Shown here piece after piece: positions 43,188 through 53,146 of a stretch of DNA of 64,000 bases. The stretch is from the NCBI RefSeq assembly GCF_024181285.1, contig NZ_CP051201.1:2976001-3040000 (forward strand), written 5' to 3'. The notes under the pieces are model-generated. The model saw only the letters and a list, made by a program, of their open reading frames with translations. It did not search any database and was not told where the DNA came from. Position 1 is the stretch's first letter, and each line of letters begins with the position of its first letter. The DNA comes from Treponema sp. OMZ 790. Its GTDB lineage: Bacteria; Spirochaetota; Spirochaetia; Treponematales; Treponemataceae. A program made the translations under genes and the position numbers.

Positions 43188-45194
43188 TTACAAGCCGACA
43201 GAAGCGGTTTCTACATTTTCCGTTTCTTCTTTATCAAAAAGCTGAGGCGTCTTTTCTTCTGCGATTATCGCATCAAACTCTTCGTTTTCTATGGTTTCTT
43301 TTTCTAAAAGAGTTGTTGCTATCTTCTCTAAAAGATGCTTTTTGTCGTTCAGCATTTTTAGAACAACCTCATAGCGGGTATTGATTATCTTTGCGATTTC
43401 TTCGTCAATGTACTGCTGGGTTGTTTCGGCATATTCCCGGACTAACTGCGGTTCATTGTCTCCGAGATAGCCGGCGCCCCTCTTGCTTAAAGCGACATTT
43501 TTAAACTTGGAGCTCATACCGTAGTCGGTAATAATACTTCGGGCAATGTCGGTTGCACGGGTTAAATCGTTTGCCGCTCCGGTAGAAACCATATTGAATT
43601 TTACCTGCTCGGCAGCCCGTCCTCCTAAAAGAACATCTATTTCGGCCAAAAGCTGCTTTTCGGTGACAATGTGCTTATCGTCTTCAGGAATATGGAAGGT
43701 ATAGCCCAAGGTTGAAGTTCCCCGCGGAACAATCGTAACCTTATGAACCTTGTCTGCACCCTCGGTAAAGCTGCCCACAATGGCATGGCCTGTTTCGTGA
43801 TAGGCGATTACCTTTCTTTCTTCTTCGCGGATTACTCGGGATTTTTTCTGTAAGCCTATCATAGCCTTTTCTACAGCCTCATCCAAGTCGGTCATTATGA
43901 CTGTTTTTCTTTTGCCTCTAACAGCCAAAAGAGCGGCTTCGTTTATGATATTTGCAAGGTCTGCACCAGAACAGCCTGCCGTAATGCGGGCTATCGAAGC
44001 AAGGTCAGCCGAAGCATCCAGCTTTACATTTTCTGCATGGAGTTTAAGAATCTGCTCCCTTCCCTTAACATCGGGGCGGTCAACTACAACCTGCCTGTCA
44101 AAGCGGCCGGGACGCAAAAGAGCCGGATCCAAAACATCGGGGCGGTTGGTGGCGGCTAAAAGAATCAAGCCGGTCTTATTGTCAAAGCCGTCCATCTCAA
44201 CCAAGAGTTGATTGAGGGTCTGCTCTCTCTCGTCGTTTGAACTGTAAGAATTATGGCGCGACTTTCCGATTGCATCCAATTCGTCTATAAAGATAATACA
44301 GGGAGCCTTTTCGCGGGCCTGCCTAAAAAGATCGCGCACACGGGAAGCTCCTACGCCGACAAACATTTCAACAAAGTCGGAACCGCTTATTCTAAAAAAG
44401 GGAACTCCGGCTTCCCCTGCGACTGCCCGTGCAAGAAGGGTCTTTCCCGTTCCGGGAGGGCCTACCAAAAGAACGCCCCGCGGAATCTTTCCGCCTATTT
44501 CGGTATATTTTTGCGGATATTTTAAGAAGTCTACAACTTCCATTAATTCTTCTTTGGCCTCATCTACACCTGCAACATCCTTAAAGCGGGTTTCGACCTT
44601 TCCCTCGTCTATAGCGGCACTTCGAGCCTGCCCGGGAGAAAAAATACTTCCGCCCAAACCTCCCATGCCCTTGGTCATCCGCCTCATAATGGCGCGCCAA
44701 ACAAGGAATATTAAAAGGAAAGGAATTACCCATTGCAAAAGGAGCTCGATAAGATAGCTTCTTTCCTTTGGTTTTACATGGTAAACTACATGGTGATCAT
44801 CTAAAAGTTGTAGAAATTCCGAGGTGTAAATACCGACCGTCGTGTACTCATCGGTATTTTTTTGAATCGATAAAAATGAAAAAAGGGAAGTATTTGAGGG
44901 CTCTTCATCCTGAATGCTGGTATAGCCTGTAAAGTAAATGGGGCCTAAAACGACTTTTTTTATCTGTCCTGAAGTGATTCTATCTTTAAATTCCGAAAAG
45001 GGAATCAGAGCCGAACTATTTAGGATCATCAACTGATTAATTAAGATAAAAATGACAACTATAAGGGGCGCTAAAAGCCATAAAGAAAAAAAAGGCTTTT
45101 TGGGAGACTTTTTATCATCTCCGTCGGAATCCGGCCCGAAGTTAAAAAAATTAAAGGGATCGTTTTGGTTTTTATCGTCGTTATTTTTACTCAT
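43188..45194 (-). CDS. ftsH: ATP-dependent zinc metalloprotease FtsH
   Basis: A 668-residue membrane-anchored AAA+ protease that degrades unstable membrane and cytoplasmic proteins as a hexamer. Two membrane helices flank a periplasmic domain (about 35-170). The AAA module has Walker A GPPGTGKT, Walker [12 protein letters not shown] and the SRH arginine region. The zinc site HETGH (about residue 465) and a later acid ligand follow. The 5' leader contains the structured repeat at 45196-45372, and GGAG lies just before the ATG. Confidence 0.97.
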   Translation of the reverse strand: MSKNNDDKNQNDPFNFFNFGPDSDGDDKKSPKKPFFSLWLLAPLIVVIFILINQLMILNSSALIPFSEFKDRITSGQIKKVVLGPIYFTGYTSIQDEEPSNTSLFSFLSIQKNTDEYTTVGIYTSEFLQLLDDHHVVYHVKPKERSYLIELLLQWVIPFLLIFLVWRAIMRRMTKGMGGLGGSIFSPGQARSAAIDEGKVETRFKDVAGVDEAKEELMEVVDFLKYPQKYTEIGGKIPRGVLLVGPPGTGKTLLARAVAGEAGVPFFRISGSDFVEMFVGVGASRVRDLFRQAREKAPCIIFIDELDAIGKSRHNSYSSNDEREQTLNQLLVEMDGFDNKTGLILLAATNRPDVLDPALLRPGRFDRQVVVDRPDVKGREQILKLHAENVKLDASADLASIARITAGCSGADLANIINEAALLAVRGKRKTVIMTDLDEAVEKAMIGLQKKSRVIREEERKVIAYHETGHAIVGSFTEGADKVHKVTIVPRGTSTLGYTFHIPEDDKHIVTEKQLLAEIDVLLGGRAAEQVKFNMVSTGAANDLTRATDIARSIITDYGMSSKFKNVALSKRGAGYLGDNEPQLVREYAETTQQYIDEEIAKIINTRYEVVLKMLNDKKHLLEKIATTLLEKETIENEEFDAIIAEEKTPQLFDKEETENVETASVGL

Positions 45195-45195
45195 A

Positions 45196-45372
45196 CATTC
45201 TCCAATAAAAAGTTTTTGCAGGAAATATCAATTTCCGAAAAAAGTTTTTTCAAGCGGTTTATTTATAAACCGCATAAAATAATTACGATGTTTTGTGCTT
45301 TGCACAAAACTCGAAGATAAACAGTGAGGCTGTATTCCTGCCGAACTGTTTATCGATTCTCCATTTATATCT
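45196..45372 (-). repeat. Structured leader repeat, copy 2 (before ftsH)
   Basis: Matches 36978-37156. Here hairpin arms are GATAAACAG/CTGTTTATC, TTTTGTGC/GCACAAAA inside CGAG...CATCG, and GCGGTTTA/TAAACCGC with a TAAA loop. The 3' block leads directly into the ftsH ribosome-binding site. Confidence 0.75.
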
Positions 45373-45433
45373 TACTATAATACACAAAAAATAAGAAAAA
45401 GTCGATAGGAAAGCAAATTTATATTCTCTACAA

Positions 45434-45913
45434 TTAAGATAAACTTTTGAATATTATCTGATATGTTGATTCACCCGTAAAAACGTTTGTTTCTTCTTCA
45501 TCATTTTCGATTTCGGTAAAGCCCAATGATTTAAAAACTTTTTTTGATGCAAAATTGTCATTATATATGCCGGCGTAGAGCGAGGATTTATTGGTTTTTC
45601 GAAATAAGTTTATTGCTTTTTTTAAAGCTTTTTTTGCATAGCCTCTGTTTCTAAATTCTTTAAATATCCAAATTGCGATATCCGGTTTATCTTTGTTTGA
45701 AATAGTTATGTGCCCGGCATATTTTTTTGAATCGTTATCGAGAATCAGGCAATTTAACAAATAGTCTTTGACTTTAAATATTTCGATATATTCATCTATC
45801 GAATTCCATGCCGGAATAAAGTTAAAGCCTTTTTGTGTTTCAATATCTTGCCAATTTATATAACAGGGCTCCCACCCCTCAGTGTTAAATTCAACTAGTT
45901 CAATATTTATCAT
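45434..45913 (-). CDS. GNAT-family N-acetyltransferase
   Basis: A 159-residue acetyltransferase-type protein. The acetyl-CoA binding motif is seen as IFKEFRNRGYAKKALKKAIN (R/Q-x-x-G-x-G/A form), followed by a typical NDFASKKVFKSLGFTEIE end. The substrate is unknown. Single gene, transcribed away from the region of the Rpn remnant. Confidence 0.85.
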   Translation of the reverse strand: MINIELVEFNTEGWEPCYINWQDIETQKGFNFIPAWNSIDEYIEIFKVKDYLLNCLILDNDSKKYAGHITISNKDKPDIAIWIFKEFRNRGYAKKALKKAINLFRKTNKSSLYAGIYNDNFASKKVFKSLGFTEIENDEEETNVFTGESTYQIIFKSLS

Positions 45914-46021
45914 ATTCGTTCGGTAACATATCTATTTGTCATTTCTTTTTTCATTAGTTTTATCATTAACCTTTGTATAATAATAACATTTGATTAAAAA
46001 TTTTTCAATATTTAATAATGC
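45914..46021. other. AT-rich spacer without detected gene
   Basis: No gene or structure is seen here. The remaining part of the 45914-46235 gap holds a nuclease-gene remnant and the promoter of the RND operon. Confidence 0.5.
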
Positions 46022-46113
46022 TTACAGAAGTTCCAAGCCTGCGATGGTCTCAGGCGGAATGTCTAAAACACATTCCAGAAAATCTTTAAAAGGATGAAGG
46101 ACATTTGAACTTG
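46022..46113 (-). pseudogene. N-terminal remnant of an Rpn-type PD-(D/E)XK transposase gene
   Basis: About 27 codons encode SNVLHPFKDFLECVLDIPPE then TIAGLELL and a stop. This matches the first helices of Rpn-type nuclease/transposase proteins (a phenylalanine- and leucine-rich start before the catalytic domain). No further part remains. Confidence 0.5.
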
Positions 46114-46178
46114 TCTAGCTTTTTTCACTGTTCAGTTTTGCTCCTCAAACTTGGTCCGGAAAGGAAATTCACTCTTGC

Positions 46179-46207
46179 TTGACAAAAAGAGGATGCAATT
46201 ATATAAT
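46179..46207 (+). promoter_or_regulatory. Consensus promoter of the RND-LolA-OMP operon
   Basis: TTGACA (46179-46184), 17 bases, TATAAT (46202-46207): a perfect sigma-70 consensus. The start is expected near 46214; GGGAG precedes the ATG at 46236. Confidence 0.85.
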
Positions 46208-46235
46208 TAAATGAGCGATAATCGGGAGTGCCTTT

Positions 46236-48944
46236 ATGAAAAAAGAAACAAAGCATATATTTTCAACAAAAAACTTTTATAAACATCCCATAACAATGCT
46301 TATAACGATTCTTGCAATCACTTTATTTTTCGGACTTCAGATAATAAGGCTTAATTTTGATAATAATAACTTCCGCTTTATCCCTAAAAATGATCCATCC
46401 CGCATAAGTGCAAAAAAGATTGCGGATATTTTTGGGGAAGATGTTCCAATTTTAATAGGAATTGAACGTCATTTTTCTACCATTGTCGATAAAGAATTTT
46501 TAGATGAGATCAGAAAGCTCGATAAAAGTTTAAAAGAAATTGATTTGGTAAAAAACACGGTCTTGATAACCGACACAACTCACATAGATATAGGCGAGGA
46601 AGGGATTGTAAGTGAACCGATTATACCTGCCGATTTTTCGGGTACGGAAGAAGAAATAAAAGCGGTCGAACGCAAACTGCGAAGTTGGGATATGTATGAC
46701 AGGAGCCTTGTTTCTGAAGACTTACATGCAACCCAAATCCTTGTTTTTCTTAATATAACAAATGAAGAAAGCGGTTCTCCCGAAACTATTGCGGCCTGCC
46801 GCAAAATTATGAAACTAACTCAGAACTGGAATTTTCCCGATTCCAAAATTTATCTAACCGGCGCTCCTATTTTTAACGAAATAGTAAATGAGGCAACCGC
46901 TCATGATTTGAGCTTTTTGGTTCCTCTGGTTATCATTGTGGTTGTTGGAGTCCTCTTCCTGTCTTTTAAAAGATTTACGGGAGTATTTTTACCTCTTTTG
47001 ACGGTTATAACTTCGGTAATATGGGCTCTCGGAGCCATGGCTCTTTTTAATGTTCCATTATCGATTCTTTCTACAATTTTACCGATTATTTTAATCGCTG
47101 TCGGTTCAGCCTACGGTATACATGTTATCAATCACTATTATGATGAGGTAGTGCAAGATAATTCCATCTCAAAGGAAGAACATAAAGGTCAGGTTATCAA
47201 GGCCTTAAGCGAGGTTATAAGACCGGTCTTTTTAGCTTCTCTTACAACCTTTGCAGGCTTTGTTTCTTTTTGTTTTACCTCCGTTATACCTATTTTCGAA
47301 TTCGGTATCTTTGCCAGCTTCGGTGTGGCGGCCGCCTTTTTGATATCCATAACGCTGATTCCAAGCATATTGATACTAAGAGGGCCCAAAAAGCCGTCAA
47401 TGCGTTGGGCCGACAAAAAAGACAATACCAACAGACTGGATCGAGGTATAGCAACCACCTTTATACTCATCGCGGAACATTACCGCTCGGTAATTCTTTT
47501 TACCTGCCTTATAGTTGTTCTTTCGATTCTTGGCGTAAAACAGCTTGTTATAGACAACGTTTTAATGGAATACTTTGATGAAGATGTGGCAGTAATTCAA
47601 TCCGATGTTTTTATGCGTAAACAATTCGGCGGATCAAAGCTGCTGGAAATGGTGATTAAGACCGAGGACGGCTCAAGCGTTTTACGTCCCGATATTTTAA
47701 AATCGATTGATAATCTGTCTCTTTTTTTGGAGGAAGAGGTTGATGATGTCGGAAAAGTAACTTCCATTGTTCCTTTAATTAAGCGCTTAAATCAGGTTTA
47801 TAATGCTGATGAATCTCCTGAAGGAATAAGACCTTCTGAAGCTGGAGCGGAAGAAGATGCCGTAGACGATTTTGGGAGTTTTGACGACTTTGGAAATTTT
47901 GAAATGGAATTAGGCGAAGGCGGGAGTCTTCCTGCGGCAACGGATTTTGCAAAGAAAAAGCAATATACTCAAGAAGAAATTATGGAAATGCTGAATGAAG
48001 CGGCCGGAGAAAGAACAAAAAAACATATTTCTGCCGAAAGCCTTGTTTACGAATTCGGAAAGAGGGTAAATTACAAAGGCCTGGCTTACTATGAGATTCC
48101 TTCCGATCCAAAAAAATACGGAAAAAATACTCAAGAAGACTTATCTGCCTTAATGGGAAACTACCTAATACTTTTAGGGAAAAACACTGAAGGCTTTTTG
48201 GATAATAATACCGATCCCAAGACACTAAAAGTGAACATTCAGCTCCGCACTGTCGGACAGCAAGACACAGACAGAGTATTGGAAGAAATTAACGAATTTG
48301 TGAGCCTTAAATTCCCCAAGGATGTAATCGCCGAAACCGGAGGCTTTGTTTTGGTCGAAAAAACCTTAAACAAACTGGTAGTTGAATCTCAACTTATTTC
48401 TGTAGGAGTTTCCCTTCTCATAGTATTTTTAATTCTTTCAATCTATTATAGATCAGCCTTTGCAGGACTTTTCGGAATTATTCCTCTAGCCCTTTCCATT
48501 TTGATTAACTTCGGAATAATGGGCCGGCTGGGAATAAAACTCAACATAGGAACAGCAATGGTTGCAAGTTTCGCAATCGGAATAGGTGTAGATTATACAA
48601 TCCATCTTTTAGCCGCCTATCATAAGTGCTTTCTTAAAACAAAGGGCAGCGGACAGTTTTTATATTTAACCTTTTTGGGTTCGGGAAAAGCCATCTTGTT
48701 TAATGCCGTTTCGGTCGGTGCCGGATTTGCAGTCTTAATGTTGTCAAAATTTAATATGCTTGCAGAACTGGGTTTTTTAATTGCCCTTATAATGATAACC
48801 AGCTCCCTCGGCAGCTTGACTATTCTGCCCGTTTTATTAAATTTAGTGAAACCAAAGTTTATAAGAAAACTTTTACCTGTAGATGTAAAGGAATTAAAAA
48901 GCGAATATCCTTTTAATGACGAAAAAGAAAATACGGAGGTATAA
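46236..48944 (+). CDS. RND-superfamily (MMPL/HAE3-type) transporter
   Basis: A 902-residue inner-membrane protein with the duplicated RND architecture: one N-terminal helix, a large periplasmic loop, five helices including a sterol-sensing-like region (IPIILIAVGSAYGIHVINHY), a second loop with an acidic insert around 530-560 and a second membrane block with IGVDYTIHLLAAYHK. HAE3-type members move lipids or hydrophobic compounds. Neighbouring LolA-like and outer-membrane genes suggest transfer of lipids or lipoproteins across the envelope (inference). Confidence 0.9.
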   Translation: MKKETKHIFSTKNFYKHPITMLITILAITLFFGLQIIRLNFDNNNFRFIPKNDPSRISAKKIADIFGEDVPILIGIERHFSTIVDKEFLDEIRKLDKSLKEIDLVKNTVLITDTTHIDIGEEGIVSEPIIPADFSGTEEEIKAVERKLRSWDMYDRSLVSEDLHATQILVFLNITNEESGSPETIAACRKIMKLTQNWNFPDSKIYLTGAPIFNEIVNEATAHDLSFLVPLVIIVVVGVLFLSFKRFTGVFLPLLTVITSVIWALGAMALFNVPLSILSTILPIILIAVGSAYGIHVINHYYDEVVQDNSISKEEHKGQVIKALSEVIRPVFLASLTTFAGFVSFCFTSVIPIFEFGIFASFGVAAAFLISITLIPSILILRGPKKPSMRWADKKDNTNRLDRGIATTFILIAEHYRSVILFTCLIVVLSILGVKQLVIDNVLMEYFDEDVAVIQSDVFMRKQFGGSKLLEMVIKTEDGSSVLRPDILKSIDNLSLFLEEEVDDVGKVTSIVPLIKRLNQVYNADESPEGIRPSEAGAEEDAVDDFGSFDDFGNFEMELGEGGSLPAATDFAKKKQYTQEEIMEMLNEAAGERTKKHISAESLVYEFGKRVNYKGLAYYEIPSDPKKYGKNTQEDLSALMGNYLILLGKNTEGFLDNNTDPKTLKVNIQLRTVGQQDTDRVLEEINEFVSLKFPKDVIAETGGFVLVEKTLNKLVVESQLISVGVSLLIVFLILSIYYRSAFAGLFGIIPLALSILINFGIMGRLGIKLNIGTAMVASFAIGIGVDYTIHLLAAYHKCFLKTKGSGQFLYLTFLGSGKAILFNAVSVGAGFAVLMLSKFNMLAELGFLIALIMITSSLGSLTILPVLLNLVKPKFIRKLLPVDVKELKSEYPFNDEKENTEV

Positions 48945-48947
48945 GGT

Positions 48948-49721
48948 ATGAAAAAATTTACATTGAGTTTGATTTTTATTTTTGGAGTTTGCGGATTAAT
49001 TTTTTCGCAAAGTGCCGAAGAAATCGCAGCTAAAACAAAAACAAAAAATACGGCATCATCGCTTGGCTCGGAATCAAGTTTGGATATGCAGTCGGGCGGA
49101 AAAACCCTTTCAACATTGGAAATTCGGCAATATTCTTCTTTGGACAAAAAAGGTTTACAAAGGATGCTTGTCGAGATAAAAAATCCGCCTTCATATAAGG
49201 GCTCCAGATTTTTAATGTTGGAAAGAGCTGACGGTTCAACTGACCAGAGGATGTATTTGGCCCAAACAAAGAAGGTACAAAAGATATCGGCCCAAGGAAG
49301 TGCCGATGAACCTTTTATGGGATCAGACTTTTCAAATAACGATATTTCTTTTATGGAAAGGGATACAAAGCTTGATAACTTTAAAATTTTGAGTGAAGAA
49401 GAATATGACGGCAAACCCGTTTATCTTATCGAATCTACACCGAAAGATAAAAACTATTCTTATTCTAAAACTATAATGCGGATTACGAAGGATAAAAATC
49501 TTCTACTCAAGGCCGAATTTTACCAAGGTTCTCAGCTTGTAAAGGTTCTTGAATTTTATGATTATAAAGAAATAAACGGAATAATGACAGCCCATAAGAC
49601 AAAACTTTCCACCGTAAAAGCAAATACTTCTACCATTATTAGCATAAAAAGAATAGAATACGGTATGAAAATACCCGATTATATTTTTACGCAAAAGTAC
49701 TTGGAGACAGGTAAAAAATAA
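48948..49721 (+). CDS. Outer-membrane lipoprotein-sorting (LolA-like) periplasmic protein
   Basis: A 257-residue exported protein: a signal peptide of about 22 residues, then a beta-rich LolA/LolB-like fold (LSTLEIRQYSSLDKKGLQRM, PPSYKGSRFLMLERAD, GSDFSNNDISFMERD, DYKEINGIMTAHK). Proteins of this family accompany HAE3 transporters and probably shuttle a lipid-like cargo in the periplasm. It starts three bases after the transporter. Confidence 0.88.
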   Translation: MKKFTLSLIFIFGVCGLIFSQSAEEIAAKTKTKNTASSLGSESSLDMQSGGKTLSTLEIRQYSSLDKKGLQRMLVEIKNPPSYKGSRFLMLERADGSTDQRMYLAQTKKVQKISAQGSADEPFMGSDFSNNDISFMERDTKLDNFKILSEEEYDGKPVYLIESTPKDKNYSYSKTIMRITKDKNLLLKAEFYQGSQLVKVLEFYDYKEINGIMTAHKTKLSTVKANTSTIISIKRIEYGMKIPDYIFTQKYLETGKK

Positions 49722-49726
49722 GTAAA

Positions 49727-51124
49727 ATGAAAAAATTTTTTTTTACGTTAATTTTTATCCTTTCCGCAAGTGTATTTATTTTTGGTGAAGACAGTGATTT
49801 AGGAGATTTCGGCTTTGACGATGAAGAAGACGGAGCCGAATCAGGCGTATTCAGCATAGATTTCGGAGGGGCCTTTTATGCCGGAACGGAAGTTTTTTTT
49901 GAGACTCTCAAAAAACCTGAAAGCTATAAGTTTCCCTTTCCGCTTTGGGGCCGTCTTCATTTAGAAGCAAGGTCTCCCCTTGCAGAAGCCTATGCCTCTG
50001 TAAACCTAAACGGTAAAACCCTCTCTGTGGGGATGGGTGAACCGGCCGAATTCTTTCCCAAACCTCTTTTTCCCCGGTGGATTGATGAGGCCTATGTGCA
50101 GGCTCTTACAGGGCCTGTAGTTTTCGGCGGCGGAATCAAAAAAATAAATTGGGGAAAAGCTCATTTTTTTAGTGTGTTGGATACAGTGAATCCCAAAGAC
50201 TTCAGTCTCCCTTATGAGTTTTATCCCGAAAAGATAAAAAAATCGGCGCCTGTGTTTTTTCTTTCGGCCTATCTTCCTAAAGATATGAAGCTTGAGTTTG
50301 TATATCTTCCGGTTTTTGAAGCCGATGAATTTGCTCTTAACGGAAGATGGCAAAAAAATACTTTCGCAAATCTTATACAAGACCTTCCGGCTTCAGTGCA
50401 GAATGCGGCAATGCATAAAGCAAAAAAAACTGATACAATTGATTATGCTCAAGGAGGCTTGCGCTATACGTTCAACATCGGCGGTAAACATGACCTAGGT
50501 TTTCAGTATTTTACCGGTTTTTTACATAAGCCTAATTTTAAATCGGATCATACGCCTTCAGATTTCACCGAAGCCGAGTTTAAACAAGTCTTTGAAAGCG
50601 CAGAGCTTATATACAACCGATATCATCAAATAGGTCTCGATTATGAAGCAATGTTCGGGCAGTTTACGGTACAAGCAGAATTTGCCGCAAATATAAGCAA
50701 CGATTTAAAAGGAAACAATCCCGATATATATAATCCGTATATTGCATGGAATTTGGGGCTTTTATATGCTCTTCCTAAAAATATAAACTTGAGACTTCAA
50801 GCAGCCGAAACTATAAGGCTTTTAAATTCGGGAATAAATCAGAACAAGCTCAGCCTTGACACGGAAAACGGAAGGTCTGTCACAGATACCCGGCTGCTTT
50901 TCTCTCTTTCCCAAACCTTGGTACGAGGCTCCCTCGAATGGAAACTCAATGCTCTTGTCGGAATAGAAGATGCCGATTTTTTTATAAATCCCGAACTTTC
51001 ATGGCTGATAGGCACAATCGACTTTGACCTTGGTTTAGGCTTTTTCGGCGGCAAAAAAACCGGTAAATTAGGCCGATACCAAAATAATCATTTTATTAAG
51101 ATAAGCATCGGGTACGAGTTTTAA
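49727..51124 (+). CDS. Outer-membrane beta-barrel-like protein
   Basis: A 465-residue exported protein with a signal peptide (KKFFFTLIFILSASVFIFG), an acidic N-terminal stretch and then many alternating strands ending in a phenylalanine (SIGYEF), as in outer-membrane barrels. The motif GGGIKKINWGKAHFFSVLDT is similar to DUF1302-type proteins found with RND transporters. It begins five bases after the LolA-like gene, completing an envelope-spanning set. Confidence 0.8.
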   Translation: MKKFFFTLIFILSASVFIFGEDSDLGDFGFDDEEDGAESGVFSIDFGGAFYAGTEVFFETLKKPESYKFPFPLWGRLHLEARSPLAEAYASVNLNGKTLSVGMGEPAEFFPKPLFPRWIDEAYVQALTGPVVFGGGIKKINWGKAHFFSVLDTVNPKDFSLPYEFYPEKIKKSAPVFFLSAYLPKDMKLEFVYLPVFEADEFALNGRWQKNTFANLIQDLPASVQNAAMHKAKKTDTIDYAQGGLRYTFNIGGKHDLGFQYFTGFLHKPNFKSDHTPSDFTEAEFKQVFESAELIYNRYHQIGLDYEAMFGQFTVQAEFAANISNDLKGNNPDIYNPYIAWNLGLLYALPKNINLRLQAAETIRLLNSGINQNKLSLDTENGRSVTDTRLLFSLSQTLVRGSLEWKLNALVGIEDADFFINPELSWLIGTIDFDLGLGFFGGKKTGKLGRYQNNHFIKISIGYEF

Positions 51125-51192
51125 CTATGCTTGCTTTCTCTCTATATTTTTTGTATATTTTGTAAAGTATTTATAAAATAGCGGAGGTCATT

Positions 51193-51420
51193 ATGTTGGT
51201 CAAAGAAGAAATTGAAAAAGGCATAGACTTGGTCAGACCTTATTTACAGGCTGACGGCGGAGATATAGAGCTTGATTCTGTTGATGAAAACGGAAAGGTT
51301 TATGTTAAGTTAAAGGGAGCCTGCGGCTCATGTCCTATGGCTATTTACACGCTCAAGATGGGCGTTGAAGAACAGCTTAAGGACATGTTCCCCGAAGTTA
51401 CCGAGGTAGTCGCAGTTTAA
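51193..51420 (+). CDS. NifU-like Fe-S scaffold (Nfu domain)
   Basis: A 75-residue protein corresponding to the C-terminal Nfu domain alone. It carries the cluster-binding motif CGSCPMA, after DLVRPYLQADGGDIEL. It probably delivers Fe-S clusters to target enzymes; Hcp in this window is one possible client. AGCGGAGG precedes the ATG. Confidence 0.92.
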   Translation: MLVKEEIEKGIDLVRPYLQADGGDIELDSVDENGKVYVKLKGACGSCPMAIYTLKMGVEEQLKDMFPEVTEVVAV

Positions 51421-51433
51421 AGTTTTAGAGCGG

Positions 51434-52135
51434 TTAAGCTATTATTGCCTCCAGGGCAATTTCCATCATGGTTTTAAAGGTAGTTTGCCGCTCCTCGGCA
51501 CTTGTCTGCTCGTGCGTTACAACATTATCCGAAATAGTAAGAACTGCAAGAGCTTGTCTTTTGTACTTAGCCGCAAGGGTATAAAGCTCAGCAGCTTCCA
51601 TCTCCACAGCTAAAGCTCCGTAAGCAGCCCACATTTTCCATGTTTCAAGATCATCATAAAAAACATCTGAGCTTGCAATCGAACCTATCAGCGGATTTAT
51701 GCCCATCTTTTGGGCATGGTCATAGGCGTTTTTCAGCAAAGACCAATCGGCAGTGGGGGCATAGTAGCAGCCTCTAAAGCGGTGCGTATTGATTCCGGAA
51801 TCGGTAGAGGCCGACATAGCCAAAACTACGTCCCTCAAGCCTATGTCCTTTTGTAAGGCTCCGGCTGTCCCGATGCGGATAGCTCTTTGTACCCCGTACT
51901 CGCTGAACAGCTCATTTACATATATTGAAAGCGAGGGCTGTCCCATTCCCGTACCTTGAACTGATACCTTTACGCCCTTGTAGGTTCCCGTAAAGCCCAA
52001 CATTCCCCTTACCTTGTTATAGCATTGAGGATTTTCCAAAAAATTGTTTGCAACAAATTCGGCTCGAAGAGGATCGCCCGGTAAAAGAATCTTATCGGCA
52101 ATTTCTCCCTTTTTTGCAGCTATATGAATACTCAT
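51434..52135 (-). CDS. deoD: Purine nucleoside phosphorylase, DeoD type
   Basis: A 233-residue enzyme that splits purine nucleosides to base and ribose-1-phosphate, a hexameric NP-I family member. Motifs: [11 protein letters not shown] (phosphate site), [30 protein letters not shown] and the nucleoside-binding [12 protein letters not shown], then [10 protein letters not shown] with the catalytic Asp. Start 52135 is selected because GGAGGG lies before it; an open extension to 52303 has no signal. Confidence 0.96.
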   Translation of the reverse strand: MSIHIAAKKGEIADKILLPGDPLRAEFVANNFLENPQCYNKVRGMLGFTGTYKGVKVSVQGTGMGQPSLSIYVNELFSEYGVQRAIRIGTAGALQKDIGLRDVVLAMSASTDSGINTHRFRGCYYAPTADWSLLKNAYDHAQKMGINPLIGSIASSDVFYDDLETWKMWAAYGALAVEMEAAELYTLAAKYKRQALAVLTISDNVVTHEQTSAEERQTTFKTMMEIALEAIIA

Positions 52136-52296
52136 GTTTCCCTCCGTAATGATACAAGTATATCTTATATAGGCACAATATTCAAGATAAATGAGTTTTT
52201 TCAGATTTAATACGGTGTTTTTGGTATAATATGTTAATAAACCGCATAATATGCAAAAAAATATCAAAAAAAACATATATTTTTTCTTAATAAGTA

Positions 52297-52325
52297 TTGA
52301 CATTTATTTTAAATTCGAGTATATT
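52297..52325 (+). promoter_or_regulatory. Promoter of the PsiE-like gene
   Basis: TTGACA (52297-52302), 17 bases, TATATT (52320-52325). The start is near 52332, leaving a leader of ~95 bases that contains a terminator-like hairpin. Confidence 0.75.
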
Positions 52326-52367
52326 ACTTTCACACACAGAAGATACACACTATTATTCTATTCACAG

Positions 52368-52405
52368 GCAGCCCTTTCTCCTCCTTTTCGGGCTGCTTTC
52401 TTTTT
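52368..52405 (+). terminator. Terminator-like hairpin in the leader of the PsiE-like gene
   Basis: Stem GCAGCCC (52368-52374) with GGGCTGC (52390-52396), 15-base loop, then TTTCTTTTT. It lies between the promoter and the ATG at 52426, so it could work as an attenuator. Confidence 0.7.
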
Positions 52406-52425
52406 ATCAGGTAAGGAGATCGATT

Positions 52426-53094
52426 ATGCAAAAAATAAGAGCTTTTTTTCATCAGCAAAACCTAAGACGCAGAGCCGCAAGATTGGCGGGACGAGTTGAA
52501 ATTGTTCTGTCCTTTGCAATGCTTATCGGAATTTTAATTCTTTCTATTGAAATCTTTTTTGATTTAAAAGAAATGGTTTATGCATTTATTTACAGTAAGA
52601 AAATTCCTTCATTTTCGGAATTCTTGTCTTTAATATTTTCTCTTGTAATCGGTCTTGAATTTGTAAACATGCTTATAAAGCATACACCGGGCAGTGCTCT
52701 TGAAGTTGTTCTTTATACCATTGCACGAAAAATTATTGCCGACCACGGCAGTATGTTCGATGCCTTATTGGGGGTTGTTGCTATCGCAGTCTTGTTTGCC
52801 GTAAAAAAATACCTAAATGAAGGCGGAGAATACGGTGCAGGAAACGAGTGCGACTATATAGTAAACGGCGGCACTAGTATTCACGAAATAAATCACAGGC
52901 TGGACTCGGACTTTGATGAAGCATACGGAAACACCGTTGCCGGTTATTTGTTTAACTATCTTAAACAGCAGGGGCGCTCGCCTCATCTGGGGCTTGAAGC
53001 CGACATAGGGGAGTATAAATTCGTTATCCATGAAATGGATAATGACTTGATAAGATATATTAAAATACTTCCTCTTAAAGAAGCAAAAAATTGA
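52426..53094 (+). CDS. PsiE-like membrane protein with C-terminal soluble domain
   Basis: A 222-residue protein. Three to four membrane segments cover residues 25-135; LEVVLYTIARKIIADHGSMF resembles phosphate-starvation-inducible PsiE proteins. The last 80 residues are soluble: STSIHEINHRLDSDFDEAYG and the following strands resemble a CorC/transporter-associated domain. The start at 52426 has AAGGAG upstream. The function of the fusion is unknown. Confidence 0.75.
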   Translation: MQKIRAFFHQQNLRRRAARLAGRVEIVLSFAMLIGILILSIEIFFDLKEMVYAFIYSKKIPSFSEFLSLIFSLVIGLEFVNMLIKHTPGSALEVVLYTIARKIIADHGSMFDALLGVVAIAVLFAVKKYLNEGGEYGAGNECDYIVNGGTSIHEINHRLDSDFDEAYGNTVAGYLFNYLKQQGRSPHLGLEADIGEYKFVIHEMDNDLIRYIKILPLKEAKN

Positions 53095-53146
53095 GTTTTT
53101 AGCGGTAATTGACACAAATCATAAAAAGTAGTAGATTTAGGTGAGT

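Noticed and set aside
52297..52425. Extending the PsiE-like gene upstream to 52297
   Set aside because: That extension would run through the promoter and terminator-like hairpin; ATG 52426 has AAGGAG directly upstream.
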